Assembly: GCA_964632505.1 (NCBI GenBank)
Contig: CAZWCE010000024.1
Span: forward strand, 1-52,883
Source of the DNA: CAZWCE01 sp964632505
GTDB lineage: Bacteria; Planctomycetota; Planctomycetia; Pirellulales; Thermoguttaceae
Direction: 5' to 3'
Length of the DNA: 52,883 nt
The notes under the pieces are model-generated. The model saw only the letters and a program-made list of their open reading frames with translations, did not search any database and was not told the DNA's origin. Positions 52,733 to 52,883 of the stretch are shown piece after piece. How positions within the stretch are numbered: position 1 is the stretch's first letter; the number at the start of each line of letters is the position of its first letter. A program made the translations under genes and the position numbers.

Positions 52733-52826
52733 GCATAAATAGTGAACCTAGGGCGAACATCGGAAGCCCGGACCTGCGGGCATCATTGCGCAAACCAAGG
52801 GCTCACGACTGATGCGAAGATGAATA
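52733..52826 (+). repeat. 94-bp palindromic-arm repeat, terminal copy
   Basis: Shares its first 47 bases with 51536-51582 and ends GATGCGAAGATGAATA like the other copies. It lies in tandem with the diverged copy at 52629-52717. The window ends 57 bp later without another recognised gene. Confidence 0.85.
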
Positions 52827-52883
52827 CATTCGGTTGCAACCTCCGGATCGCGTTAGGTTGCGCAATTTAGGAGAGCCTGCAAG

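Noticed and set aside
51536..52826. CRISPR array reading of the repeats
   Set aside because: Only two tandem units, no uniform spacers and no cas genes; the units are 94 bp with palindromic arms.

Overview
The window looks like a chromosome segment from a planctomycete, probably a Pirellulales-type lineage. Four things point there. A giant secreted protein begins with the planctomycete LEPLEDR export motif. Several secreted enzymes carry twin-arginine RRxFL leaders. Carbohydrate-active genes sit beside Gfo/Idh/MocA oxidoreductases, PQQ-type propellers, PhoD-like phosphatases and BNR sialidases. An integrase fragment of a type I associate with planctomycetes (LNGRDIYLGKY) lies next to a tRNA gene. 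The taxon is inferred from gene content only; there is no rRNA here.

Layout. 1-1415: a secreted EEP-fold hydrolase, a short integrase N-terminal fragment and tRNA-Arg(CCU), all on the minus strand. 2139-4534: a two-gene eboD/eboE unit, a sugar-phosphate cyclase and a TIM-barrel partner. 4822-21342: a long plus-strand carbohydrate block with a GH78 alpha-L-rhamnosidase, two Tat-exported Gfo/Idh/MocA proteins, a UroD/MtaA-like enzyme with an HxC...C zinc triad, a GH-A-like barrel, a PQQ propeller fused to a methyltransferase-like domain, an unknown (alpha/alpha)-type secreted protein and a pectate-lyase-like beta-helix. This block could serve breakdown of a rhamnose-rich polysaccharide. 21506-32608: housekeeping and salvage genes (rnc, an enoyl-CoA hydratase, an HD protein, a sialidase, pepT, a GT4 glycosyltransferase, pncB-pncA, a DCC protein, an MBL hydrolase). 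32669-43071: an LEPR/cyclophilin/cadherin giant protein, a PhoD-like phosphatase, two SGNH hydrolases, MarC and a five-Asp-box sialidase.

43193-49636: a complete rnf operon in the order (RseC-like) C-D-G-E-A-B behind a strong sigma70-type promoter. It encodes a membrane ferredoxin:NAD+ oxidoreductase that would couple electron flow to ion pumping. The end of the window holds a secreted alpha/beta-hydrolase and a Tat-exported sugar isomerase-like protein.

The least expected signal is a dispersed, apparently fixed-length 94-bp intergenic repeat with imperfect palindromic arms. Three copies (26126-26219 inverted, 51536-51629, 52733-52826) align without gaps over all 94 positions, and a diverged fourth copy (52629-52717) lies in tandem with the last. 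It encodes nothing and matches no repeat class I can name. Other points of interest are the methyltransferase-propeller fusion, the stand-alone eboD/E pair and the long RnfA tail.
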